From positions 248,001 to 312,000 of the forward strand of contig NZ_CP050954.1 in assembly GCF_012273015.1 (NCBI RefSeq): 64,000 nucleotides of DNA, written 5' to 3'. A model generated the notes under the pieces. The model was not told the DNA's origin, did not search any database, and saw only the letters and a list, made by a program, of their open reading frames with translations. This DNA comes from Hymenobacter sp. BT18 (GTDB taxonomy: Bacteria > Bacteroidota > Bacteroidia > Cytophagales > Hymenobacteraceae). Numbering within the stretch: position 1 is the first letter of the stretch; every line of letters begins with the position of its first letter. The position numbers were made by a program, and so were the translations under genes. This document shows positions 25,968 through 33,941 of this stretch, piece by piece.

Positions 25968-26591
25968 ATGCGCCAATTTTCCCTATTCTCCTGCTTGGCC
26001 AACTGGGCCGCCCTGGTTTACCTCGTTACCCTCTCCTCCTGCCACGGTAAATCTGATGAAGGTATAAGACAGCCTGTATCCGCTACTTCTGCAACTAAGT
26101 CGAACCCAAAACCGCTTAAGAAGTATCCGAAATACTTACCTGATACAACAGCTATTTTAGCCAATCAGAACTTGATGAGCCTCATAGCAAAGGTGCAGCA
26201 AGACTATTTGGTTGAATATAGAAAAGTCAGTGCTATTCCTCCTGTCGTTTCTGCCTTTCTACACCAGAACGACAGCCTCTACCGTGAGCCATTTGCTATG
26301 GCAGATTATGGACAACGCTACAACGCCACTGATGTCATTTGGGAAGAACTACCGAGAAGACAGTTACTCTACTTAGGCGTAGGTACCCAGACCGTCATGT
26401 TAGTGTATAATTTAGGTGGCGAAGGCTCATCCCGACGGGTATTATTATTTGATATACATGAAAACAAAATCACAGATTTCTGGACCGGGTATGTGCCTAA
26501 TTCTGTGTTAAATAAGAATTCTATTGTTAAAGAATTGTTGGTGAACAAAGACAGACGCTGGGGGCTTAATTCTAATATCATTTATTTCTAA
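25968..26591 (+). CDS. hypothetical lipoprotein
   Basis: A 207-residue protein with a lipoprotein signal: a hydrophobic stretch ending in LSSC, with Cys25 as the lipidated residue. The mature part is polar and AT-rich in sequence compared with its neighbours. It contains DVIWEELPRRQLLYLGVGTQTVMLVYNLGGEGSSRRVLLFDI, which looks like a beta-sheet domain, but I recognise no family. The start at 25968 (MRQFSLFS) comes right after the slyD terminator, so its promoter must lie within or near that hairpin. It overlaps the convergent acpH gene by 4 bases. Confidence 0.6.
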   Translation: MRQFSLFSCLANWAALVYLVTLSSCHGKSDEGIRQPVSATSATKSNPKPLKKYPKYLPDTTAILANQNLMSLIAKVQQDYLVEYRKVSAIPPVVSAFLHQNDSLYREPFAMADYGQRYNATDVIWEELPRRQLLYLGVGTQTVMLVYNLGGEGSSRRVLLFDIHENKITDFWTGYVPNSVLNKNSIVKELLVNKDRRWGLNSNIIYF

Positions 26592-27199
26592 ACGAATAAG
26601 ATTTTTTCCGCCCCCACCCGCAGTTCCGGCCAGAACTCCCGGAAATCCGCCTCATAGGCCGGCAGTTCAGCAAGAAACGCGGCCGCGCCGGTAGCCAGCA
26701 CCTCGGCCTGCGGCACGCGGCGGCTTAGGCCCAGCAAGGCGTTGCGCAGGCCCTCGGGGTGGGCGTAGCCGGTAAGCCAGTCGCCCTGGCGCATGTACTG
26801 GAGCATGTGCTGCAGGCGCGGCGGCAGCTCGGCGCGGCGGGCGTGCAGCAGGGCGTACATGCGCTGGGCAAACGCGGGCAGGGGCTCGGCGGCATCGTAG
26901 TGAAACCCGGCAAAGTCGCGGGCCAGCAGGTGGTCGAAGCCTACGTCGGACACGACGCCGGCCCACTTGCCCAGCCCAGCCGCGCGCAGGCGGGCAGTGG
27001 TGCGGCGCACCACGGGGTGGGCGTCGGTGAAGGAGTCGATAAAGCGGTGGAGGCGGATGCCGCGCTGCACCGCTTCGGGGTAAGCCAGCACGGCGGCCCG
27101 GCCCCGCACGGCCTCGGCCGCGAAGTTGCCCACGACGATGTCGGCGTAGTCGGGGGTGGTGGGCGGGCCGGAGAGCAGCAGGTGAGCCAGGAAGTTCAT
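26588..27199 (-). CDS. acpH: acyl carrier protein phosphodiesterase
   Basis: A 203-residue protein of the AcpH (former DUF479) family with an HD-like fold. Typical segments are MNFLAHLLLS, IVVGNFAAEAVRG, GIRLHRFIDSFTDAHPVV (metal-ligand His and Asp residues), VVSDVGFDHLLARDF and the C-terminal EFWPEL. It removes the 4'-phosphopantetheine arm from acyl carrier protein. It is transcribed alone on the minus strand. Its stop overlaps that of the plus-strand lipoprotein by 4 bases. Confidence 0.9.
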   Translation of the reverse strand: MNFLAHLLLSGPPTTPDYADIVVGNFAAEAVRGRAAVLAYPEAVQRGIRLHRFIDSFTDAHPVVRRTTARLRAAGLGKWAGVVSDVGFDHLLARDFAGFHYDAAEPLPAFAQRMYALLHARRAELPPRLQHMLQYMRQGDWLTGYAHPEGLRNALLGLSRRVPQAEVLATGAAAFLAELPAYEADFREFWPELRVGAEKILFV

Positions 27200-27350
27200 T
27201 GGGGGCGGAAGGTCGGGAAAATCCGGGCAACCTGGGCTGCACCCGAACCCGACCGTAGCGCGGGCCGTACTTCTGGCAGGCCCACTTTGGTGGCCCGCTC
27301 CGCCCGTGCGGGGCGTTTCTCTGATTTACTATTCTTCAACCTCCTGCCCC

Positions 27351-27863
27351 ATGGCCGACCAAACACCCGTCACCAACGACTTAGCTACCCTGCTGGAAAA
27401 AATCCAGGATGTGCGCATTGCCATGCTCACCACCACCGACGAGGACCACTCCCTGCGCAGCCGCCCCATGTACACCCAAAAGCCCGATGGCTCGGGCGCG
27501 CTGCTGTTCCTGACCGACAAGGAATCGGCGAAAGTGTACGAAGTGAAGAAGGACAGCCAGGTAAACCTGAGCTTCGCCAACCCCGAAAAGAACGTGTACG
27601 TCTCGGTTTCGGGCCGCGCCAACGCTTACCGCGACCAGGCGAAAATTGATGAACTGTGGAGTGAGCCCCTGCGCGCCTGGTTTCCCGGCGGCAAAGATGA
27701 CCCGAGCATCTTCATCCTGAAAGTGGAAATCGACAAAGGCGAGTACTGGGATACGCCCAGCTCTGTGCTCACGCGAGCTTATGCCTACGTGCGCGCCCTG
27801 GCCACCGGCGAGCGGAGCAAGTCCGATGACGTGAACGAGCACGCCAAAGTGAACGTGCAGTAA
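27351..27863 (+). CDS. pyridoxamine 5'-phosphate oxidase-fold protein (general stress protein 26 type)
   Basis: A 170-residue flavin-binding split-barrel protein. The pattern is VRIAMLTTTDEDHSLRSRPMYTQ, LLFLTDKESAKVYEVKKDSQVNLSFANPEKNVYVSVSGRANA and WFPGGKDDPSIFILKVEIDKGEYWD, the last being a signature of the GSP26/YdaG-like branch. It may bind FMN or FAD and is often linked to stress responses; a substrate is not known. The start at 27351 (MADQTPV) is chosen over an upstream TTG-type start. A terminator follows. Confidence 0.9.
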   Translation: MADQTPVTNDLATLLEKIQDVRIAMLTTTDEDHSLRSRPMYTQKPDGSGALLFLTDKESAKVYEVKKDSQVNLSFANPEKNVYVSVSGRANAYRDQAKIDELWSEPLRAWFPGGKDDPSIFILKVEIDKGEYWDTPSSVLTRAYAYVRALATGERSKSDDVNEHAKVNVQ

Positions 27864-27882
27864 TCCTGCTAGCATTTTTAAG

Positions 27883-27913
27883 AAAAAGGCCGGAACTGCT
27901 TCCGGCCTTTTTT
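27883..27913 (+). terminator. rho-independent terminator after the GSP26-like gene
   Basis: The stem AAAAAGGCCGGAA / TTCCGGCCTTTTTT has a short CTGC loop and a T-run. It lies 20 bases after the stop codon. Confidence 0.9.
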
Positions 27914-28134
27914 ATGCATTGGGCAACCAGGGGCTAAAAAACTTCCCTTCTTTTTTACAAAAGAGTAGCCGCAGGTCGGGACAGGAAAATTTGTTGGAAC
28001 GAGGGGTAGAGCAAGCAAATCCTTCCTTGACTTGTTAACTCTGACCCTGTAGCTCTAGTTTTACCTCCCCGCCCTCCGGGCACCCCTCCTTTTGAAAGAA
28101 GGGGAACTAGCCTGTAATTTATACCTCTCCTCCC

Positions 28135-28827
28135 TTGCATCTAACCACTATTTCTCTGCTGACGCTGCACCCCAACCAGAAACGCTGGGGGTTTGCGCAG
28201 ATGGGCACGGCCCAACGCCCTCTGCAGCGCGTACCCGGGCTGCGGTTTCAGAAGCTGCTGGGCAGCGGAGCCGGGGGCTTCGGGGCCCTGCCCAACCTGC
28301 TGCGCTATGGCTTTATGGCCGTGTGGGAGACGGAAGCGGCGGCGGCAGATTTCTTCAATACCCACCCACTGTGGCAGGAATACGAGCGGCGGTGCCAGGA
28401 AATCTGGACGGCCCAGCTGGCCCCAATCAAGTCGCACGGGCTATGGGACGGGCAGAACCCATTTGATTATCCCGATACCAGTCCGGCTGCCGATGGGCCG
28501 GTGGCGGTGCTTACCCGCGCCTCTATCCGCTGGCACAAAACGCCGCGCTTCTGGCGGTACGTGGCGCCTACCAGCGCTACCATTGCCCAGGCCCCCGGCG
28601 TGCTGGCGGCTATTGGCCTGGGCGAGCTGCCCGTCGTGCGCCAGGCCACCTTTAGTTTGTGGACCTCGGCCCAGGCCATGCAGGACTACGCCTATCGCAG
28701 CGAAAAACACAAAGAAGTCATCAAGCTCACCCGCCAGGAGGACTGGTACGGGGAGGAGATGTTCGCGCGCTTCCGGGTGCTCAGCAGCCGCGGCACTATC
28801 GACGGCCGAAACCCGACGCAGGACTAG
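28135..28827 (+). CDS. spheroidene monooxygenase-like (CrtA-like) protein
   Basis: A 230-residue protein resembling the CrtA family. Its segments include WGFAQMG, VPGLRFQKLLGSGAGGFG, YGFMAVWETEAAAADFF, VAVLTRASIRWHKTPRFW and TFSLWTSAQAMQDYAYRSEKHKEVI, a pattern of two related ferredoxin-like halves that may bind haem. In photosynthetic bacteria CrtA oxygenates carotenoids. Pigmented Hymenobacter species make hydroxylated or ketolated carotenoids, so such a role is possible, but no other carotenoid gene is nearby. The start is a TTG at 28135; the first ATG would remove 22 family-like residues. Confidence 0.75.
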   Translation: MHLTTISLLTLHPNQKRWGFAQMGTAQRPLQRVPGLRFQKLLGSGAGGFGALPNLLRYGFMAVWETEAAAADFFNTHPLWQEYERRCQEIWTAQLAPIKSHGLWDGQNPFDYPDTSPAADGPVAVLTRASIRWHKTPRFWRYVAPTSATIAQAPGVLAAIGLGELPVVRQATFSLWTSAQAMQDYAYRSEKHKEVIKLTRQEDWYGEEMFARFRVLSSRGTIDGRNPTQD

Positions 28828-28917
28828 CCATTGGGCGGTAAATCCATAGCACATGGTGTCTGCGCCAGCGAATCGCTCGGTAGCAAGGTGTAGATGATTA
28901 CGGCATTGTAAACTGAA

Positions 28918-29008
28918 CGTCCTGCTGAGCTTGTCGAAGCATCTCTACCGCTTCGTTGAATGATGCAGGCTAAGCGGTAGAGATGCTTCGGCTCCGCTCA
29001 GCATGACG
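28918..29008. repeat. intergenic palindromic repeat R5
   Basis: The left arm runs CGTCCTGCTGAGCTTGTCGA with GCATCTCTACCGCTTCGT; the right arm is AAGCGGTAGAGATGCTTCGG then CTCCGCTCAGCATGACG. The core arms pair over about 20 bases. It sits in a 374-base gap that contains no gene, together with a separate hairpin at 29036. Confidence 0.85.
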
Positions 29009-29035
29009 GCTTAGACAGCTTCATTCTGAAAACCG

Positions 29036-29060
29036 ACCCTTCCAAAATGGAAGGGTTTTT
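29036..29060 (+). terminator. possible rho-independent terminator
   Basis: A small stem ACCCTTCC / GGAAGGGT with an AAAAT loop is followed by a run of T. It may end transcripts from the CrtA-like gene. The rest of the gap up to 29202 is AT-rich and probably holds the promoter of the following gene cluster. Confidence 0.75.
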
Positions 29061-29201
29061 CGTTTTGCAGAAAATTTACTGTCGTCCTATTTTATTTTTA
29101 CTTATTCATTATCAATTATATACATCATTATCCAGCTACTGTAGCTGCGGGCGGCACCGGGTTTGGCAATAGGCTACCATCAACCAAACACCGCCTGACC
29201 A

Positions 29202-29888
29202 ATGCCCATCTTCGACAACCTCGCCAAAGCGGCCAAAGACTTCTTCATTGAGGAAGGCGAGGAATCCACTTCCCCCACGCCTGCTTCGGCCCGGCCGCTG
29301 CCGAATGCTACTCCCCCGGCCTTCACCCCAGCGGGCATGGCTTACTCGGCTCCGGCTCCCCTGGTTAACCAGCCCGAGCAGCGCCACCTCGACCACATTC
29401 AGAGCCTGCTCACGGGCAACGGCAAGGACTTCGTGGCCTACACCAAAATGGTAAAAAGCCTGGGGGCTAGCGGACTGAGTGGGCCCATCCTCTACCAAAC
29501 GGCCTTCAACGCCTTTTCAGCCGTGACGGGCCTGGACTTGCCGGGACTGCTGGCTTCGGCCGAGGAGTTTGAGCGCAAGCTCACCGCCGACCGCAACCAC
29601 ATCCTGGAGCGGCACCGCGAAAAGCTCGGCGAAATCAAGATTCCAAACCAGCCGCCCAGCACCCTGGTGCAGCTGCAGCAGCAGGAAGCCCAGCTGCAAA
29701 CGGTCCTTACCGACCTGCAGCGCCAGCTCGAAGCCAAGCAGCAGGAGTTGTTGCAGGTGCAGCAGCAGCGCCAGCAGGAAAGCCAGAAAGCCACGGCCGC
29801 CATGGCCTCCTACGAGCTAGCCAATGCCGCCGCCGCGGCCGAGCTGCAAGCCCACCGCCAGGCCACCCAGTCCTTCCTACTGAAGTAG
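29202..29888 (+). CDS. hypothetical coiled-coil protein, first gene of the OmpA/ABC cluster
   Basis: A 228-residue soluble protein. The N-terminus (IFDNLAKAAKDFFIEEGEE) could form an amphipathic helix. A Pro/Ala/Thr-rich linker follows (about 24-55), then a compact helical domain (about 60-115, FVAYTKMVKSLGASGLSGP). The C-terminal region (about 150-225) is very rich in Gln and forms a long coiled coil. It has no signal peptide or membrane helix and no recognised family. It lies 37 bases before the PspA-like gene and is likely part of the same operon. It might act as a cytoplasmic adaptor. Confidence 0.6.
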   Translation: MPIFDNLAKAAKDFFIEEGEESTSPTPASARPLPNATPPAFTPAGMAYSAPAPLVNQPEQRHLDHIQSLLTGNGKDFVAYTKMVKSLGASGLSGPILYQTAFNAFSAVTGLDLPGLLASAEEFERKLTADRNHILERHREKLGEIKIPNQPPSTLVQLQQQEAQLQTVLTDLQRQLEAKQQELLQVQQQRQQESQKATAAMASYELANAAAAAELQAHRQATQSFLLK

Positions 29889-29925
29889 CCCGCGGGTCCA
29901 TCCTCCACAACCAACTCCTACAACC

Positions 29926-30924
29926 ATGAACACTCCTCTCCTTTCCAACGCTTCTTCCAGCCTCTCCGGCGACTTGCCTAAGTGGCAGCAGCCGGAAAAA
30001 GTAGCCGGCTGGGTTTTTCTCGTCGGCCTCGTAGCTGCCGGCATCTACGGCTGGGGCACCATCGTGCCCTTCTTGGTCGACATGGTGTTCGACACCGTGA
30101 AGCTGGGCGTTGGGCTGGGCGTGCTGTTCCTGATGTTCCTGCTCGTGACGAGTCCGCGCATTAAGGCGGGGCTGTGGTATGCCGGGCAGCGCATTTTCCG
30201 CACGGCCGCCGGCATCTTCGTCAACACCGACCCCATCGGCATCATGGAGGACTACATCCGCAGCACCGGCCAGGAAGCCCGCAAGATGGAGGAAGAAGTG
30301 GGCCACATCGAAGGCGCCCACGAGCTGGTGAAGCGCAAGCTGGAAGCCAACAACCAGCAGATGCGCGAGTACCTGCAGCTGGCCGACTCGGCCACCCGCC
30401 AGCAGGAAGGCGACGCCGCCGCCTCCTACGCTTCCCGCGCCGCTCAGCTCCAGGAGTACAACCAGCGCCTGCAGCCCATGCTCACCACCACCCAGAACGT
30501 GAGCCTGGTGATGCGCCAGATCCTGAAAGCGGCCCTGCGCCAGATCGACAACAGCAAGTTCAAAGTGAACCTGCTGAAAGACGAATATGAGCTGGTGAAG
30601 CGCACCAGCAGCGGCATGCGCGCCGCCATGAACATCCTGCGCGGCGACCCAGACAAGAAGTACTTCTTTGACCTGGCCACCGACCGCGTGGCCCAGGACA
30701 TGGCCCAGCAGCTGGGCCAGATCAAGCAGGCCATGCGCTACTCCCAGGAGTTCGTGAAGGAAATGGACATCCAGAACGGAGTGATGAGCGAGAAAGGCCA
30801 ACGCCTGCTGGAGAAATACCAGAAAGGCGAGTTCAACGCCCTGCTCGACGAGCAGCCCGCGCCCCGCACCACCGCTCAGACCCGCACCGCCACCAACGAC
30901 GCCTATACCAGCCTGCTGGACTAA
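29926..30924 (+). CDS. membrane-anchored PspA-like coiled-coil protein
   Basis: A 332-residue protein. Two hydrophobic helices near the N-terminus (about 26-47 and 53-75) form a hairpin in the membrane. The remainder is a long, charged helical region starting DPIGIMEDYIRS, with an EGDAAASYASRAAQLQEYNQRL segment. Both the start and the 'Gly-Asp ... Ala' segment recall PspA/Vipp1 proteins, which have no membrane helices of their own. By analogy it may coat or stabilise the inner membrane. The link to PspA is judged by eye and is not certain. The next gene is 81 bases downstream on the same strand. Confidence 0.6.
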   Translation: MNTPLLSNASSSLSGDLPKWQQPEKVAGWVFLVGLVAAGIYGWGTIVPFLVDMVFDTVKLGVGLGVLFLMFLLVTSPRIKAGLWYAGQRIFRTAAGIFVNTDPIGIMEDYIRSTGQEARKMEEEVGHIEGAHELVKRKLEANNQQMREYLQLADSATRQQEGDAAASYASRAAQLQEYNQRLQPMLTTTQNVSLVMRQILKAALRQIDNSKFKVNLLKDEYELVKRTSSGMRAAMNILRGDPDKKYFFDLATDRVAQDMAQQLGQIKQAMRYSQEFVKEMDIQNGVMSEKGQRLLEKYQKGEFNALLDEQPAPRTTAQTRTATNDAYTSLLD

Positions 30925-31004
30925 GGCTAAAAGCGGAGCTAGTCCCCCTCCTACATGCACGCGGGGAATCCCCAACCAACCACTAAAAACCAACCATCAA
31001 TAAA

Positions 31005-32783
31005 ATGACAACTCGCGGTAAAATTGTAATTGGCGCCCTGCTTGTGGCGCTGCTGTACTTCGGCATCAACAAGCTAGTGTCGAGCGGCATGGTCTTCAAG
31101 AAAGCGGCCACTGAGTCGGTGCTGCTGAACTCCATTGAGCTGCCTACTCAAAGCGGCGGCGCCCGCACCAACGTGGCCGTGCCGCTGGCTCCTTTGCCTT
31201 CCGAAACCCCGGCCGAGAAAGGCACGCCGGTGGTATGGGAAGTAATGGCCTGGAACTCGCAGATGGCGGGCATGCTGGCCAACGGTGGCCCGCGCACCAC
31301 CCAGGGCTCCAGCATGGCAGCCAACGGCCTGGACCTGCAGATTGTGCGCCAGGACGACGTAGCCAAAATGCAGGCCGACCTGGTGAAAAACGCCCTCGAC
31401 CTGCAAAGCAACCCCGAAACGCCGGGCCTGCTGGTGAGCATCATGGGCGACGGACTGCCGGCCTTCTCAGCGGTGCAGCCTCAGTTGGAAAAGGCCGGCA
31501 CCAGCCTGCAGATTATTCCCTACTCGGTGGGTAAAAGCTTCGGCGAAGACAAGTTGATGGGCCCGAAAGAGTGGCTCGACAACCCCAAGGCCGCCCTGGG
31601 CAAAACCGTAGCCTGCTACCTGCGCGACGGTGACCAGAATATTGCCCTGAAGTGGTGCGCCGACAACGGCCTGAAAGTCAACCCCGACGAAACCACCTAC
31701 GACCCCGAGGCGGTGAATTTTATGGCCGCTTCCGACTTCCTGGTGGCCGCCGAGAAGTACATCCTGGGCAAGCCCGAGCAGCGCACCAAAGTGGTAAACG
31801 GCAAGAACACCGGCGTGAAAGTAGACGTGGTGGCCGATGCCGTAGCCACCTGGACACCCGGCGACGTGAACATTGCCCGCCAGAAGGGCGGCCTGGTCAA
31901 CATCGTAAGCACCAAGGACTACTCCAACCAGATGCCCAACATCATGGTAACGACCAAGCTCTGGTATGAAACCCACCAGAAAGAGGTAGAAGGCCTGATT
32001 ACGGCCCTGGCCGTGGCCGGCGACCAGGTGAAAAGTCACCCCGAGGCCCTGAGCCGCGCCGCCGATATTTCCAGCGTGGTGTATGGCGACAAGGACAAGC
32101 CTGGTGCTTACTGGCTGCGCTACTACAAGGGCGTGAGCGAGGCCGACCGCAACGGCGAGGTGGTGGAGCTGGGCGGCTCCAAGGCCTTCAACTTCTCGGA
32201 TAACCTGGCTTTGTTCGGCCTCAACGAAGGCGGCACCAACATCTACGCCGCCGTGTACAAAACCTTCGGCGACGTGCAGCACCGCCTCTACCCCAAGGAG
32301 TTGCCCAGCTACGTACCCCTGGACCAGATGCTCGACCTTGCCCCCCTGCGCAAGCTGCAGGACAAATACCGCGGCAAAACCCTGGCCCCGGCCGAGCAGC
32401 AGCAGTTTGCCGCCGATGATGAAATCCGCCAGAGCGTGAGTAAGCGGGCCTGGAACATCGAGTTCAACACGGGCCAGAGCTCCTTTACCCCCGCCGCCGA
32501 GCAGCAGCTGGCCAAGCTTTTCGATGACCTGGTGGTGGCCGGCCGCCTGAAAGTAGCCGTGCACGGCCACACCGACAACGCCGGCGACCCGCAGCGCAAC
32601 CAGCAGCTGTCTGAAGACCGCGCCCTGGCCGTGCAGCACTGGCTCGAAGCCAAAAGCGCCAGCGCCTTCCCCGCCGGCCGCGTGCAGGTGTACGCCCACG
32701 GCGCCCAGGAACCGGTAGTCAGTAACGCCACGCCCGCCGGCAAAGCCAAAAACCGCCGCGTAGAAATCGTGCTGGGCAACTAG
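31005..32783 (+). CDS. ABC substrate-binding domain fused to OmpA domain
   Basis: A 592-residue protein. Residues 6-22 form an uncleaved-looking membrane anchor. Residues of about 70-440 look like a type-2 periplasmic binding protein related to those of phosphate or NitT/TauT importers (for example VEGLITALAVAGDQVKSHPEAL). The C-terminal 130 residues are an OmpA-like peptidoglycan-binding domain: WNIEFNTGQSSFTPAAEQQL, then VHGHTDNAGDPQRNQQLSEDRA and KAKNRRVEIVL. A binding protein tied to both the inner membrane and peptidoglycan is unusual. The genes for an ABC permease and ATPase that follow suggest a dedicated transporter. The substrate is unknown. Confidence 0.8.
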   Translation: MTTRGKIVIGALLVALLYFGINKLVSSGMVFKKAATESVLLNSIELPTQSGGARTNVAVPLAPLPSETPAEKGTPVVWEVMAWNSQMAGMLANGGPRTTQGSSMAANGLDLQIVRQDDVAKMQADLVKNALDLQSNPETPGLLVSIMGDGLPAFSAVQPQLEKAGTSLQIIPYSVGKSFGEDKLMGPKEWLDNPKAALGKTVACYLRDGDQNIALKWCADNGLKVNPDETTYDPEAVNFMAASDFLVAAEKYILGKPEQRTKVVNGKNTGVKVDVVADAVATWTPGDVNIARQKGGLVNIVSTKDYSNQMPNIMVTTKLWYETHQKEVEGLITALAVAGDQVKSHPEALSRAADISSVVYGDKDKPGAYWLRYYKGVSEADRNGEVVELGGSKAFNFSDNLALFGLNEGGTNIYAAVYKTFGDVQHRLYPKELPSYVPLDQMLDLAPLRKLQDKYRGKTLAPAEQQQFAADDEIRQSVSKRAWNIEFNTGQSSFTPAAEQQLAKLFDDLVVAGRLKVAVHGHTDNAGDPQRNQQLSEDRALAVQHWLEAKSASAFPAGRVQVYAHGAQEPVVSNATPAGKAKNRRVEIVLGN

Positions 32784-32841
32784 CGGTGAATGGATGAGTG
32801 TGAATGAGAGACTTGTCATTTCATTCTCTTCAACTAAGAAC

Positions 32842-32937
32842 AGTCCTGCTGAGCGAAGCCGAAGCATCTCTACCGCTTCGTTGCAATGGCAATAATTAGC
32901 CAGAGGTAGAGATGCTTCGACTTCGCTCAGCATGACG
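32842..32937. repeat. intergenic palindromic repeat R6
   Basis: The left arm GTCCTGCTGAGCGAAGCCGA with GCATCTCTACCGCTTCGT pairs with GGTAGAGATGCTTCGACTTC and GCTCAGCATGACG. It lies between the binding-protein and permease genes of one apparent operon, so it is probably transcribed as an mRNA hairpin that could tune the ratio of upstream to downstream products. Confidence 0.85.
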
Positions 32938-32962
32938 TTCTATTTCTGATCCTTGATTTCCC

Positions 32963-33739
32963 ATGAAAGAGTTATTCTCCCCCAACGCCCAGCCCCGCCG
33001 CCGCACTTTTGCGTTGATGGCGGCGGGCCAGGCGGCCCTGCTGCTGGTGCTGTGGCTGTGGATGCCGCTGCGCATGTTTCCCTCCCTTGGCGAAGTTCTC
33101 CGCGCATTCGTGGACATGGTCACCACGCAGGGCCTCATCCAGGAGCTGTGGGTCAGCATGACCACGGCGCTCCAAGCCCTGGCCGTGGCCACCGTATTGG
33201 CGTTGCTGATTTCCTACCTCACGGCCCTGCCCTTCTTCCGGCCGCTGGCCTACGCGGCCTCCAAGATGCGCTACCTCACCCTTACCGGCCTCACGTTCTT
33301 CATGGCCCTGATGGTCAGCTCGGGCCACGAGGTAAAGCTTTCGGTACTGATTTTTGCCACTACGGTGTACCTCGTCACGGGCATGACCTCGGTGATTCTG
33401 ACCACCACTCAGCAGGAAATGGACCACGCCCGCACCCTGGGCCTGGGCGAGTGGCGCAGCTTCTGGGAAGTGGTGGTGCTGGGCAAGTTGGATGATATGC
33501 TGGAAGTGGTGCGCCAGAACTTCGCCATCATCTGGACGATGATTACGCTGGTGGAAACGCTCTACCAGTCGGAAGGCGGCATTGGGCTGCTGCTCTACAA
33601 GCAAAACCGCTACCTCCACCTCGACGGCGTAATGGCCATTCAGCTCGTCATCCTCGCCGCCGGTGCCGCCCAGGACTACCTTTTCAGCCTCCTGCGCCGC
33701 GTGTTCTTCCCCTACTCCTCCCTCACCACTGCCCGGTAG
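32963..33739 (+). CDS. ABC transporter permease, NitT/TauT type
   Basis: A 258-residue inner-membrane protein with about six hydrophobic helices. The cytoplasmic coupling loop is EMDHARTLGLGEWRSFWEVVVLGKLDDML, which matches the 'EAA' loop of importers of the nitrate/sulfonate/taurine group. The N-terminus is basic and short. It should form a homodimeric channel powered by the ATPase encoded at 33942. Its location between the OmpA-fused binding protein and the ATPase supports one transport system. The substrate cannot be inferred. Confidence 0.87.
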   Translation: MKELFSPNAQPRRRTFALMAAGQAALLLVLWLWMPLRMFPSLGEVLRAFVDMVTTQGLIQELWVSMTTALQALAVATVLALLISYLTALPFFRPLAYAASKMRYLTLTGLTFFMALMVSSGHEVKLSVLIFATTVYLVTGMTSVILTTTQQEMDHARTLGLGEWRSFWEVVVLGKLDDMLEVVRQNFAIIWTMITLVETLYQSEGGIGLLLYKQNRYLHLDGVMAIQLVILAAGAAQDYLFSLLRRVFFPYSSLTTAR

Positions 33740-33756
33740 CTTTAAACTTTAAGTAT

Positions 33757-33894
33757 CGTCATTCCGAGCGCAGCCGAGGAATCTTGCTAGTGTGGTAAAG
33801 CCAACGAAGCGGGAGAGATGCTTCGACAAGCTCAGCATGACAATAGTTTGGCAACATCAGCACGCGAGATTCCTCGGCTGCGCTCGGAATGACG
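33757..33894. repeat. composite repeat R7: one palindrome family with part of another inside
   Basis: The outer arms (CGTCATTCCGAGCGCAGCCG with AGGAATCTTGC, and the exact reverse complement at the right end) form a perfect long stem. Inside the loop lies ACGAAGCGGGAGAGATGCTT then CGACAAGCTCAGCATGAC, which is the right half of the other family (as in R1, R5 and R6). The element thus looks like an insertion of one repeat into another, or a recombination product. It separates the permease and ATPase genes. Confidence 0.85.
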
Positions 33895-33941
33895 GCCTGA
33901 TATGCACTAAACCTCAACCTTACCATCTCACCACCTCACCA

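Noticed and set aside
29707..30993. Long minus-strand open frame (428 codons) opposite the coiled-coil and PspA-like genes
   Set aside because: It lies antisense to two well-supported genes, and its translation is Gly/Val/His-rich without family features, as expected for the reverse frame of GC-rich coding DNA.
31467..32933. Long minus-strand open frame opposite the SBP-OmpA gene
   Set aside because: The plus-strand gene has clear domains over the same bases; the antisense translation has none.
32842..32937. Rho-independent terminator inside the ABC operon
   Set aside because: The hairpin has no T-run after it and is one of the dispersed repeats; the genes around it belong together, so full termination here is unlikely.
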